Notes: generated from the letters alone by a model not told the origin. A stretch of DNA of 64,000 nt from Paenibacillus_E sp042676385 (GCF_042676385.1 NZ_JBHTHA010000035.1:40618-104617), one strand, 5' to 3'. Counted from the stretch's first letter, positions 36,440 through 45,085 are shown. A program made the numbers and translations.

Positions 36440-36628
36440 GTCATTGGATTTCATACAGTAGACTAGAAACATTGGAGTAAATTGTATGATGTTGGTTGGA
36501 AAATCTCCAATGGTTTCAGCCAAAAATAGGGCTTTTGCCTTTTTGGGCATTAAATGACTGGATGAAATCCAACGAACTGTTCGCCAAAAGTCCCAGGGAA
36601 TGATATCCGTTGGATAAATTCCACTCCA
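36440..36628. repeat. Four-dyad intergenic element, copy C (most diverged)
   Basis: GGA-N5-T cores at 36446, 36498, 36560 and 36612 give start spacings of 52, 62 and 52 bp, identical to copy A. Three of the four cores extend to TGGA-N5-TCCA. The central gap is 39 bp, as in copies A and B, and its TTTT lies at the same place as in copy A. The TTA/TAA ends are lost. A 75-codon frame across it has no ribosome-binding site and is not a gene. No other gene is seen in 36400-36732. Confidence 0.55.
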
Positions 36629-36675
36629 TTGCCACTGAACATGCATCCGGCTCTTAGGTAGGATTGAGGTTATAT

Positions 36676-36725
36676 AAAAAGGGGCTATCCTTCAGGTCGA
36701 TTTGGACCTTCTGGGATAGCCTCTT
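36676..36725 (-). terminator. Terminator of the 41-residue gene
   Basis: Read on the minus strand, GAGGCTATCC pairs with GGATAGCCCC around an inner GGTC/GACC stem. TTTTT follows. Confidence 0.8.
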
Positions 36726-36732
36726 ATTTGCA

Positions 36733-36858
36733 CTACTTTCCTTGCTCCGCATCATACTCGCTTGCGTATTGCGCCAACGATTTGATTTTACCATGGGGGT
36801 TCTGCGAATGTTTACGACTCTTCCAAGCGGCTTCGTCACGGCGTTTTTGGTGGCTCAT
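36733..36858 (-). CDS. 41-residue small protein of unknown function
   Basis: A short basic protein (MSHQKRRDEAAWKSRKHSQ at the N-terminus, ASEYDAEQGK at the end) with no membrane segment. Support: AGGAGG lies 8 nt before the ATG, a terminator follows the stop on the same strand, and a strong promoter-like sequence lies 240 bp upstream. The high Lys, Arg, Gln and Asn content is reminiscent of small spore or nucleic-acid-binding proteins, but I recognise no family. Confidence 0.65.
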   Translation of the reverse strand: MSHQKRRDEAAWKSRKHSQNPHGKIKSLAQYASEYDAEQGK

Positions 36859-36898
36859 CGAAACAACCTCCTGTGGCATGCGGATTTGTAATGCAAGT

Positions 36899-37069
36899 TT
36901 AAATTGCGAAATTCCTCAGCTTTTTATACGAATACCGATTCAACTTGATCTTCTCGTTGAGTCGGCAGGCAAATACGCAGTAACTTTCGTATCCCAATCG
37001 ACTCGGTAGGGAACCACTGCTGCAAAGGACGAATGGCATGCTTGCCTGAATCACCGTGCTTACCGACAT
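36899..37069 (-). CDS. Possible 56-residue leader reading frame
   Basis: An open frame beginning with ATG at 37069, a few bases after the predicted transcription start, and ending 40 bp before the 41-residue gene. It has no ribosome-binding site, although a leaderless start is conceivable. Four Cys residues and a basic C-terminal third (RLNEKIKLNRYSYKKLRN) are visible. It may be a real small gene or a chance frame in a leader RNA. Confidence 0.25.
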   Translation of the reverse strand: MSVSTVIQASMPFVLCSSGSLPSRLGYESYCVFACRLNEKIKLNRYSYKKLRNFAI

Positions 37070-37075
37070 CAAACA

Positions 37076-37102
37076 ATTATAGTTATAATATAACTATGTC
37101 AA
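37076..37102 (-). promoter_or_regulatory. Promoter with a 19-bp palindrome in its spacer
   Basis: On the minus strand, -35 TTGACA (37097-37102) with TATAAT at 15 bp (37076-37081) or TAATTG at 17 bp. A perfect dyad, ATAGTTATA-A-TATAACTAT (37079-37097), fills the spacer, as in repressor-controlled promoters. It would drive the small-protein unit at 36733-37069. Confidence 0.5.
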
Positions 37103-37119
37103 TTATTTTTTGATAAACA

Positions 37120-37168
37120 ATGAAAAAAAGCCTCTACAAGATACGAGCTCTTGTAGAGGCTTTATGAA
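37120..37168 (-). terminator. gltB terminator
   Basis: Arms AAAGCCTCTACAAG (37127-37140) and CTTGTAGAGGCTTT (37150-37163). The U-run lies on the minus-strand side. Confidence 0.92.
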
Positions 37169-37175
37169 TGATCTT

Positions 37176-40100
37176 TTACTCCGTAGCAACCGATTGGTCA
37201 GCTTGCATGTTGACCGGGGAGATACGGATGAAATTTGCTTCCAGGTTGCTTAGCAGACCGTCAATTTTCGCAGCGGCTTCGGATTGACCGGAACCAGCGA
37301 GCTCGTCGCGGTAGGCAGTAAGCAGTTCTGTCAGATCTTTTTTACTTTGAACACCGATGGTCTCGATTTTCACTTTCGCGCCTTTAGCAATACGGCGTTC
37401 GATTGCCGCTTGGTCAAGACCCATTTCAGGCACAAGGCGTTGGTAGATCACGCCGCCTGTCATACCTGCGCAGATCCATGGACCCGGATCGCCCATTACA
37501 ACGGCACGGCCGTTCGTCATGTACTCGAATGCGAAGCCTTTGAGGTTCGCGCGAGCAGCAAGTCCGCCAAGCTCATCTTGCAGCGGAGTTGTGATCTCTC
37601 CGCCGAATACAACGTCAGCACCGGAGAAACGAATACATGCACGCGTATCAGCGCCGCCTTGGATCAAGAACAAGCCTTTTTGTGCACCGTAGCCGAAGGA
37701 TTTACCTACACTACCGTTGATAAGCGTATTGTTTTTGCTTTGTGATTTGAGGATCGCTACTTTACCGCCGAATGCCATTTTACCAAGACCGTCTTCAGCT
37801 CCGCCGTGTACGGTAATGTTGACGCCGCGGGCATTGAATGCCGCCAGACCGTTACCAGGTACGGAACCGTCAACGAGGTTCAAAGCAAAGTTAGGCAATT
37901 GGTCGTAGCTGCCATCGAAACGGTCTCTTACGCGATGGCTGGAATAACGAGTTCCGAGAATACGGGACTCGGCATCCACTTTGGACCAGTTGCGTACGAT
38001 TGGAGCGTCCATAGCCAAAGAATCCGGGAAGAACTCTTGACCTTCAGCGCCAGCCGCGATACGAATATCTGACGATACAGCCGCTTCTTCCATAGCTCTT
38101 TCTGCATCAGAGATGAATTGCAGCGGAGCCGGACGAAGAATATCGGATAGATCAATGCGATCTTGATGACTGATTTGCTGCAGCAGGTCGGAACGGCCTA
38201 CGAGATCCTGCAAGCTTTTGAAACCAAGGGAAGCGACGATTTCACGTACTTCTTCACCCATCGAGCCGAACAAACGAACCAAGCTGTCAACAGCGAGATC
38301 GTATTGACGAGGCACGAAGCGGCGAAGACCTTTTTCTTCGGCTTCTTCCATGGAGTCGATTTGTGTTGCGATACCCACGTGACAAGTGTCCAAATGACAG
38401 CCGCGACAAGTTGTACAACCGATGGATTGCATGGCGATACTGCCGAATCCGGCGCGATTCGCACCGAGCATAACCATTTTTACAACGTCAGCACCGGATT
38501 TCAAACCGCCGTCCGACCACAGCTCAACGCGGTGGCGAAGACCAGCCTCGATCAGAGCAACGTGAGCAAGCTTAGTACCAATCTCAGTAGGAAGACCTAC
38601 GTGAGTTAAGGAGTGAATACGAGCCGCACCTGTACCGCCGTCAAAACCGGACAGCGTAATGACGTCAGCGCCTGCTTTGGCAACACCCACCGCAATCGTT
38701 CCGATACCTGGAACAACTGGGATTTTAACGATGATTTTCGCTTTGCGTCCGCTAGCTTCTTTCAACTCGGAGATGATTTGCGCCAAATCCTCGATCGAAT
38801 AAATGTCATGGTTGTTCGAAGGAGAGATCAGGTCGGAGCCGATCGTTGCATTACGAGCTGCAGCGATTTTCGCTGTAACTTTAGAGCCTGGCAAGTGACC
38901 GCCTTCACCCGGTTTAGCGCCTTGACCGATCTTGATCTCAAGGAAAGCAACGGCATTAGCCAGTTCTACGTTAACACCGAAACGACCGGATGCGACTTGC
39001 GCACCGCGCGTTTTTTTGTAACGGCCGAGCATATCTTTAATCTCTCCGCCCTCGCCGTTCATGGTAACCATGTTCAGGCGTTCGCCGGCTTCAGCGTAAG
39101 CGCGGAAAGCTGTTTCGTTCTGTGAACCGAAGGACATCGAAGAAATCAACATCGGCAAGGAGTGACCGCCAATCGAAATGTCCACTTGGGATGGATCCAG
39201 TGCTTTGCGGCCTTCACCCAAAGCTTTCTCCACATTAAATCCGGCGATGTGACGGATCGAAATCGGGTTCTTCTGCTCTTCTTCACGCAGTTTGTCGCGG
39301 TAGTCGCTGTAAGGAGCTGCTCCGGATGCGGCATCGCCTAATGCTTTCCACATGCGTTGGAAGAAACGGAAGTTTTTCGCTGCTTTTGCTTTAGGGTTGC
39401 TGTAGTCCGCATAGCGGGCTTCAGCTTCAGCTTCCAATTGCGCAAAGCCGGTTCCTGCTTTTTCGCTGCCGAGGTAGTTCACGATATCCAGCACTTCAGC
39501 TACTTCCGGATGGAAGCCGATGGAGGAGAAGAATCGTGTGTAACCACGAAGCTCATGCGTACCGATTGTGGAGATGACTTTCTCCAAACCTTTGCTGAGA
39601 GCTGCATAAACTTTGCGTGCTGCTGCTGCGCTGCCCTCTTTATCCGATGCTGTAGAGAACAGCAGGTAAGGGGAGATCACGTCAGCGCCCAGACCGCAGG
39701 CAACTGCGATATCATGCAGATTGCGAATCGCAGCGGAACGCAGAACGATGGTCACGTGACGGCGCAGGTTGTCGCCGAAGCCGAGCTTCTCAGCGCGTAG
39801 TGCGATATCGATTTTGGAAACAGCCAGGTGCGGTTCAAGCCACAGGCGGTCGTTTTGATGAGCTTCTGCATCGTCAAGCACGATCAGGGCTGCGCCAGCT
39901 TTTGCAGCGGCCACAGCGTCTGCAGCGATTTTGTCCAAACCGTCACGCAGGGAAGTGCCTCTTGCAAATGTAGCGGAAAGAACAGCTACGCTGTTGTCAC
40001 CTTCTGCACGGAATAGTGCAAGCAATTGCTCGTAGGAAGGTTGGGACAGATGCTCTTCGCTGTCTACTCCATTGGTGCCTTCCAGTACAAGCGGAGCCAA

Positions 40101-41726
40101 TAGTTCAATGCGAAGCTTGGAATCTACTTGAGAGTAAACTGCTGGACGAGTTCCTGCTACAACGCGCGTGGAGAAGTGCTCCATCTCACGGTCGCGGTCA
40201 ATCGCAGGGTTCGTTACAACCGCTACGCTTTCTTTAATGAAGTCAGGCACGTTTTGACGCTCCCATGCGATAGCCGCATGCGGGGAGTCATGACCTAGGG
40301 AACGGATCGGCTCCGCACCGGTTTCGGACATCGTTTCGATATGTTGAATACCTTCGCGATCCCAACCAAAGGCACTGTACAATTGGTCTGTAGCGACGAT
40401 ATTTTCATTGAGCTCAGCTTGTGCATCCGTTTTAGCAGGCGTCAGGTGTTTGCGCAATCCGCCGAAGTTCAGGCGTTTGCTTGCGCGCTCGTAGACCAAG
40501 CTTTGTACTTCGTGGTAAGGAATGACTTGCACGTGTTCGCCTGGTGTAAGCACGACGCCCACTTTTTCGCCCGGAGCGATCGGTTTTGGATCAGCAACCA
40601 TTTCACCAACCGTGATGACCCCTTGCTCTGAGGAGAAGTAGAGGGAAGTATCGCTCTCTACCATCCAAACCGGACGAAGACCCAGCGCATCCACGCTGAA
40701 AATACATTCGTTGCCGTAACGGGAAACGATACCCGCAGGACCTTGGGCATAATGTCCCCAAACTTGGCGGAAGTACACATATAAATCTTGCAGTTCCGGA
40801 CGGAACTGTTTCATTTCATTAATAATAGGAGGGAATACCATCTCCATCGCTTCGAACAAGCTGAGGCCAAAACGGTGAATGAACGTTTCAATCGTACGGT
40901 TCATGTCCTGGGAGTCGGATCCGCCGCTAACGAGCGGTACGCCTACCATGTCAGCTTCGATACGCATTTTCTTAACGGTGTTAATTTCTCCGTTATGTCC
41001 AAGCAGCGAGAACGGCTGAACGCGGAAGAAGCTGGATAATGTATTAGTCGAATAACGATTGTGACCGATAGTTACTTGGGAAGCAAACAGCGGATCACGG
41101 GTATCGTTAAAATATTTAGGTAAAATGCTTGCAGCACCCAGCACTTTGTATGCAGCTGTAACGTTGCTCAGCGTTGCTACGTGAACATTGTATTTGTTCT
41201 CAATCGCAACATGAAGTTCAAATAGATGGTCAGCGACATTCACTTCCGCTTTATCGGAAAGCGCGGCGATCTGCCAGAAAGTAGGCTCGTCGTTCAAGCC
41301 ATTAGGTCCAAGAACGCTGCTATCCACTTGGTTTTCTTGCTCCAAGATAATGGATACGTCATGTCCGGCAAAAAGCTCACGGATGCCGTTTTGAATTTCA
41401 GCGGCGGTCAGGTCCAGCTTGCGTGGAACAAAAATATGAGCAACAGAAAAACGGTTGTCATAGGCTAGCTTGCCGTCAAGACCCGCATCTGTTAATTTCT
41501 TTTCCCAAAGAGCACGTGGAATGTCAGTTAGAATTCCGCAACCGTCGCCTTCGCCGTTAATGAAGCCCGAGCGATGTTCCATTTTTACAAGGGCATCGAT
41601 CGTCTTTTGAATATTATCACGGGAAGGGTGACCGTTTTTTTCAATAATACAAATAATTCCGCAGCTATCGTGTTCGGTTCCTAGCAGATTCTGAAAACGG
41701 CCTTCATTACGCATCAATTCATTCAT
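37176..41726 (-). CDS. gltB: Glutamate synthase, large subunit
   Basis: A 1516-residue large subunit that converts glutamine and 2-oxoglutarate to two glutamates. Residues 1-21 are a propeptide removed before the catalytic Cys22 (HDSCGIICI, Ntn-type glutaminase). The central domain leads to the FMN synthase domain (GHLPGSKVTAKIA, GGTGAARIHSLTHVGLPTE). The 3Fe-4S ligands lie in GCTTCRGCHLDTCHVG. The C-terminal beta-helix domain contains GGxAxGxMxGG-type repeats. The small subunit gene gltD is not adjacent on either side, unlike in most Bacillales. The ribosome-binding site is unusual: GGAG sits in the loop of a hairpin. Confidence 0.97.
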   Translation of the reverse strand: MNELMRNEGRFQNLLGTEHDSCGIICIIEKNGHPSRDNIQKTIDALVKMEHRSGFINGEGDGCGILTDIPRALWEKKLTDAGLDGKLAYDNRFSVAHIFVPRKLDLTAAEIQNGIRELFAGHDVSIILEQENQVDSSVLGPNGLNDEPTFWQIAALSDKAEVNVADHLFELHVAIENKYNVHVATLSNVTAAYKVLGAASILPKYFNDTRDPLFASQVTIGHNRYSTNTLSSFFRVQPFSLLGHNGEINTVKKMRIEADMVGVPLVSGGSDSQDMNRTIETFIHRFGLSLFEAMEMVFPPIINEMKQFRPELQDLYVYFRQVWGHYAQGPAGIVSRYGNECIFSVDALGLRPVWMVESDTSLYFSSEQGVITVGEMVADPKPIAPGEKVGVVLTPGEHVQVIPYHEVQSLVYERASKRLNFGGLRKHLTPAKTDAQAELNENIVATDQLYSAFGWDREGIQHIETMSETGAEPIRSLGHDSPHAAIAWERQNVPDFIKESVAVVTNPAIDRDREMEHFSTRVVAGTRPAVYSQVDSKLRIELLAPLVLEGTNGVDSEEHLSQPSYEQLLALFRAEGDNSVAVLSATFARGTSLRDGLDKIAADAVAAAKAGAALIVLDDAEAHQNDRLWLEPHLAVSKIDIALRAEKLGFGDNLRRHVTIVLRSAAIRNLHDIAVACGLGADVISPYLLFSTASDKEGSAAAARKVYAALSKGLEKVISTIGTHELRGYTRFFSSIGFHPEVAEVLDIVNYLGSEKAGTGFAQLEAEAEARYADYSNPKAKAAKNFRFFQRMWKALGDAASGAAPYSDYRDKLREEEQKNPISIRHIAGFNVEKALGEGRKALDPSQVDISIGGHSLPMLISSMSFGSQNETAFRAYAEAGERLNMVTMNGEGGEIKDMLGRYKKTRGAQVASGRFGVNVELANAVAFLEIKIGQGAKPGEGGHLPGSKVTAKIAAARNATIGSDLISPSNNHDIYSIEDLAQIISELKEASGRKAKIIVKIPVVPGIGTIAVGVAKAGADVITLSGFDGGTGAARIHSLTHVGLPTEIGTKLAHVALIEAGLRHRVELWSDGGLKSGADVVKMVMLGANRAGFGSIAMQSIGCTTCRGCHLDTCHVGIATQIDSMEEAEEKGLRRFVPRQYDLAVDSLVRLFGSMGEEVREIVASLGFKSLQDLVGRSDLLQQISHQDRIDLSDILRPAPLQFISDAERAMEEAAVSSDIRIAAGAEGQEFFPDSLAMDAPIVRNWSKVDAESRILGTRYSSHRVRDRFDGSYDQLPNFALNLVDGSVPGNGLAAFNARGVNITVHGGAEDGLGKMAFGGKVAILKSQSKNNTLINGSVGKSFGYGAQKGLFLIQGGADTRACIRFSGADVVFGGEITTPLQDELGGLAARANLKGFAFEYMTNGRAVVMGDPGPWICAGMTGGVIYQRLVPEMGLDQAAIERRIAKGAKVKIETIGVQSKKDLTELLTAYRDELAGSGQSEAAAKIDGLLSNLEANFIRISPVNMQADQSVATE

Positions 41727-41733
41727 AGCTCTA

Positions 41734-41749
41734 GGTCAGTCTCCTGACC
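41734..41749 (-). promoter_or_regulatory. Hairpin presenting the gltB ribosome-binding site
   Basis: On the minus strand, GGTCAG-GAGA-CTGACC is a perfect 6-bp stem with a GAGA tetraloop; AGGAGA spans the stem/loop border. It lies 8 nt before the ATG and could modulate translation. Confidence 0.45.
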
Positions 41750-42084
41750 GTCACCTCCAATACATATTTAAACTCCTCTTGCATGACGCTGTCTTGCGTT
41801 CTTGCATTAAAGCACTGCTTTGACCCCGCAATTCGTGCATATTCTTGGAAAGACCGTAAATCTTGTAAAAACCGAATATGCAAGCAGATGCATAAAAATG
41901 CAAATTTGCTGAATAGCATGCCAATTTCAAGGAAAATAGTCCCCTAAAATAAAGCTCTTAACGACCCGTGTTAAAGTAAGGCATGATACACAAAAAAGAA
42001 CGAAAAAATTGTAAATCGTGCCCTAACTTTCTAAGAAAATACTGTGAAAACAAGACATTTCGCGAAAAGGGTAAAAGTATTCTT

Positions 42085-42151
42085 AGAATAGCATGAAAAA
42101 GATGATCCGACAATAGTCGCGCCGCGAATTCAAAAATGTAAGCGTTACCTT
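42085..42151 (-). promoter_or_regulatory. gltB: gltB promoter with upstream cre-like site
   Basis: Minus strand: -35 TTGTCG (42108-42113), 17-bp spacer, -10 TATTCT (42085-42090). Upstream, AAGGTAACGCTTACAT (42136-42151) fits the cre consensus with one mismatch, centred near -65 where CcpA usually activates. The implied leader is ~350 nt; I see no known riboswitch in it, and no gene in 41727-42301. Confidence 0.45.
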
Positions 42152-42197
42152 TTCTGTATATTGGTGAATAAAGCCAATTTTCTTACAAATGAGACGG

Positions 42198-42246
42198 TCA
42201 AAAAAAACGAACAAACTATGATCCATATAGGATCATAGTTCGCTTT
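42198..42246 (-). terminator. hemL terminator
   Basis: Arms AACTATGATCC and GGATCATAGTT with a 5-nt loop, followed on the minus strand by tgttcgTTTTTTTT. Confidence 0.92.
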
Positions 42247-42301
42247 TGGGACATATTCGGTCCAAGAGGATCGCTTCATTAATATTATTGTAGGTTGGGT
42301 T

Positions 42302-43651
42302 TCATTGGGAGGCCATCTTTTTGAATGCGTGATCGGCAGCTTCTAATGTACGAGTGACATCTTCTTCTGTATGTGCGATCGTCAGGAACCACGCCTCGTA
42401 TTTGGACGGAGCGAGGTTGATGCCTTGCTCCAGCATGAAGCGGAAGAACTGGGCGAACCGTTCGCCGTCGGTATCCTGCGCCTGATCGTAGTTCGTGACC
42501 GGATGGTCGCAGAAGTGGGTCGAGAAGGCGCCGCCGATCCGGTTGACCGTCAAGGCGATGCCGTGGCGGGCGGCCGACTCGGCAACGCCGTCGGCCAGGC
42601 GGGCACCAAGCTGCTCGAGCTTGGTGTAGACGTCTGCCTGCTGCAGCACTTGCAGGCAGGCGATGCCGGCGCTGATGGAGGCGGGGTTGCCCGCCATCGT
42701 GCCGGCCTGATAGGCAGGTCCGAGCGGCGCGACCTGCTCCATCACTTCCTTGCGGCCCCCGTAGGCGCCGATCGGCAGCCCGCCGCCGATCACTTTGCCG
42801 AGGGCCGTCAGGTCCGGTTCCACGGCGGCGAATAGGTTCGCCGTGGTCGTGCGGGAGGCCTCCTCCGCGAACGGGAGGCCGGCATAGGTCTGTGCCGCTC
42901 CGTAATGGAAGCGGAACGCCGTGATCACCTCGTCGTAAATGACGAGGGAGCCGTTTGCGCGAGCAGCCGCGCAGAGCTGCTCGAGGTAGCCGGCATGGGG
43001 CATCACCATGCCGAAGTTGCCGACGATGGGCTCGACCATGACGGCGGCCACATCTTTGCCCCAACGCGCAAGGGCAGCCTCCAGTGCCGGGATGTCGTTG
43101 AACGGCACGGTGATGACCTCTTGCGCGATGCTCGCGGGCACGCCGGCGCTGTCCGGCGTGCCGAGCGTGGACGGCCCGGAGCCGGCCGCCACGAGCACGA
43201 GATCCGAGTGGCCGTGGTAGCACCCGGCGAACTTGATGATCTTCGTGCGCCCCGTGTAGGCGCGCGCCACGCGGATCGTCGTCATCACGGCCTCGGTGCC
43301 GGAGTTGACGAAGCGCACTTTGTCGAGCGACGGGATCGCCGACTTCAGCATCTTCGCGAACTCGATCTCGAGTTCGGTCGGGGTGCCGTACAGCGTGCCG
43401 TTCTGTGCGGCGCGTATGATTGCCTCGGTCACGTGCGGATGCGCGTGACCGGTAATGATCGGGCCGTAGGCGGCGAGGTAGTCAATGAAGCGATTGCCGT
43501 CTTCATCCCAGAAGTATGCGCCTTGCGCGCGCTTCATGAAGACGGGCGCGCCGCCACCCACGGCTTTGAATGATCGGGAGGGGCTGTTGACGCCCCCCAC
43601 GATATGTTGAAGAGCTTCCTGATACAGTTGTTCGGATCTTTTGCGTTCCAT
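42302..43651 (-). CDS. hemL: Glutamate-1-semialdehyde 2,1-aminomutase
   Basis: A 449-residue PLP enzyme that makes 5-aminolevulinate for heme. It shows VNSPSRSFKAVGGGAPVF, GHAHPHVTEAI, FVNSGTEAVMTTIRVARAYTGRTKIIKFAGCYHGHSD, YDEVITAFRFHYG and the PLP-Lys block ALGKVIGGGLPIGAYGG. It stands alone, away from hem biosynthesis genes, and may be the second copy known in Bacillales as gsaB. The start at 43651 matches family members; the in-frame ATG at 43663 abuts the AAAGGA. The coding sequence is markedly GC-rich compared with its flanks. Confidence 0.93.
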   Translation of the reverse strand: MERKRSEQLYQEALQHIVGGVNSPSRSFKAVGGGAPVFMKRAQGAYFWDEDGNRFIDYLAAYGPIITGHAHPHVTEAIIRAAQNGTLYGTPTELEIEFAKMLKSAIPSLDKVRFVNSGTEAVMTTIRVARAYTGRTKIIKFAGCYHGHSDLVLVAAGSGPSTLGTPDSAGVPASIAQEVITVPFNDIPALEAALARWGKDVAAVMVEPIVGNFGMVMPHAGYLEQLCAAARANGSLVIYDEVITAFRFHYGAAQTYAGLPFAEEASRTTTANLFAAVEPDLTALGKVIGGGLPIGAYGGRKEVMEQVAPLGPAYQAGTMAGNPASISAGIACLQVLQQADVYTKLEQLGARLADGVAESAARHGIALTVNRIGGAFSTHFCDHPVTNYDQAQDTDGERFAQFFRFMLEQGINLAPSKYEAWFLTIAHTEEDVTRTLEAADHAFKKMASQ

Positions 43652-43687
43652 AGATAGAATCATTCCTTTATATGTAGTTTAATCCCG

Positions 43688-43740
43688 CAAAAAACCTCTA
43701 CTTGTAGGGCGTGAAGCCCTCAATCAAGTAGAGGCGTAAA
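43688..43740 (-). terminator. Terminator after the LCP gene
   Basis: Arms CCTCTACTTG (43695-43704) and CAAGTAGAGG (43725-43734) enclose a GGGC/GCCC stem. TTTTTT follows on the minus strand. Confidence 0.88.
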
Positions 43741-43773
43741 AAATTAATGGTGCGTCTGCGGGATACGATTGTC

Positions 43774-43960
43774 TTAAGACGGTTTTTCAGTGTTAACTTA
43801 TCGGCAACTGGTTGATCGCTGCTTTTAACGCGGATTTTCCTGCTTAATTGACAGGGGAGTCAGTGAATTTTCGCCAACTGTAGCCTTTAACACTGTTTTT
43901 CAGCGCTAATGCAGGTTAGAAAGTTACGTGCTTGGTTTTAAGACGGTTTTTCCGTCTTAA
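43774..43960. repeat. Four-dyad intergenic element, copy B (best preserved)
   Basis: Four 23-bp dyads at 43774-43796, 43825-43847, 43887-43909 and 43938-43960. All start TTAA and end TAA, with start spacings of 51, 62 and 51 bp. The last has perfect 9-bp arms, TTAAGACGG and CCGTCTTAA, around TTTTT. The first and third share the TTTTT loop. Copies A and C have the same layout. The remainder of 43741-44041 holds no gene. Confidence 0.8.
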
Positions 43961-44041
43961 ATTCGGCGGCTGCGATAACGCTTCGTTCTTGGACTGCTTT
44001 CGCATTCGCATTCGGTCCAGTCACGACCCCAGCGTCTCGAC

Positions 44042-45085
44042 CTATTTCTTCGTCGTCTTCACCGACGGCTTCGCTGCCGGCGATGGCGAAGGCTGCGAAG
44101 GACCCGCATCCGCTTCCACCGTGCCGGCGAAGAGCTCCTTCACATACAGCTGCAGCTTGTTTTTATCTGCTGAGATGACGGCGGCGCCGCGTACGTTTTT
44201 CTCGACCAGCAGGTCGGTTGGCGGAAGCTGGGAGCTGACGATACCGTCGGCTTTGGCTTCATAACCAAGCGTACCGAGTTTCAGCATGTCGGAGACACTG
44301 AGATTGGTATCGATGTAAGGATCCATTGCGTTTAATATTCTCGGCAGCTTAATCATCGATGAGGTAGATTGCATCTTTTGAGCGACAGCAGTCAGAAACT
44401 TGCGTTGGCGCTCAGTTCTCGAAAAGTCGGACAACGCATCGTGGCGGAAGCGCACATATTGCAGCGCTGTTTTGCCGTCGAGATGCTGCATTCCTTTTTT
44501 TAAATTAATATCGTAGATATGATCGTCCTCGGAATCGGAATATTTCATATCTTTTTCCACATCAATATCGATGCCGCCGACTGCGTCAATAAGTGCAATA
44601 AAGCCTTTGAAATCGGTGTACACATAATATTGAACGGGGATGCCCAAGAGATCGCTTACCGTCTTCATGGCCAGATTAGGCCCGCCCAAAGTGATGGCCG
44701 TGTTAATCCGGTCCTCGCCTTCGCCTGGAATCTTTACATATGTATCTCTGAGAATGGAGAACAAATGAGCTTTCTTCGTCACAGGATCGATGGAGGCTAG
44801 CATGATGCTGTCCGATCGGGGCATTTCATTCTTTTTCAACCCCCGCGAATCTCCGCCAAGAAGCAGGATATTAACGCGCTGCTTGCCTTCCCATTTGGGA
44901 GGCGTATATTTTTCGCCCTTTTCTTTGACGGCTTGGCTGATCATAGGACCACCGCCGCCGCCTTGTGGATTGTCCGATTTATTTGATATATGCTTGGCGA
45001 AACTATAGAAAGAATACGAGTAGTATCCGGCTGCCACCATAAGCAGCAAACCGACCAGGAGCAGTGTTCGTTTGAGTATTTTCAA
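44042..45085 (-). CDS. LytR-CpsA-Psr (LCP) family cell-wall glycopolymer ligase
   Basis: A 347-residue membrane-anchored enzyme that attaches teichoic acid or other glycopolymers to peptidoglycan. One N-terminal helix (residues ~6-28) is followed by the LCP domain (residues ~75-245) with the polyprenyl-phosphate contacts NILLLGGDSRG, RSDSIMLASID, FSILRDTYVKIPG and the YVRFRHD...DFSRTERQRKFL block. The C-terminal tail is rich in Pro, Ser and Lys. The TTG at 45085 is chosen because AAAGGAG lies 10 nt upstream. The in-frame ATG at 45148 has no ribosome-binding site and would place 21 charged residues before the anchor. Single gene. Confidence 0.9.
   Translation of the reverse strand: MKILKRTLLLVGLLLMVAAGYYSYSFYSFAKHISNKSDNPQGGGGGPMISQAVKEKGEKYTPPKWEGKQRVNILLLGGDSRGLKKNEMPRSDSIMLASIDPVTKKAHLFSILRDTYVKIPGEGEDRINTAITLGGPNLAMKTVSDLLGIPVQYYVYTDFKGFIALIDAVGGIDIDVEKDMKYSDSEDDHIYDINLKKGMQHLDGKTALQYVRFRHDALSDFSRTERQRKFLTAVAQKMQSTSSMIKLPRILNAMDPYIDTNLSVSDMLKLGTLGYEAKADGIVSSQLPPTDLLVEKNVRGAAVISADKNKLQLYVKELFAGTVEADAGPSQPSPSPAAKPSVKTTKK

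Noticed and set aside
36419..36646. 75-codon minus-strand open frame
   Set aside because: It lies entirely within the diverged four-dyad repeat and has no ribosome-binding site; the repeat explains the region better.
41731..41919. 62-codon minus-strand open frame in the gltB leader
   Set aside because: No Shine-Dalgarno sequence for it, and it sits in the untranslated leader; composition does not look like protein.
41895..41935. Sigma-54-type promoter (TTGGCAT...TTGCAT) in the gltB leader
   Set aside because: The GG to GC distance does not fit the fixed -24/-12 spacing.
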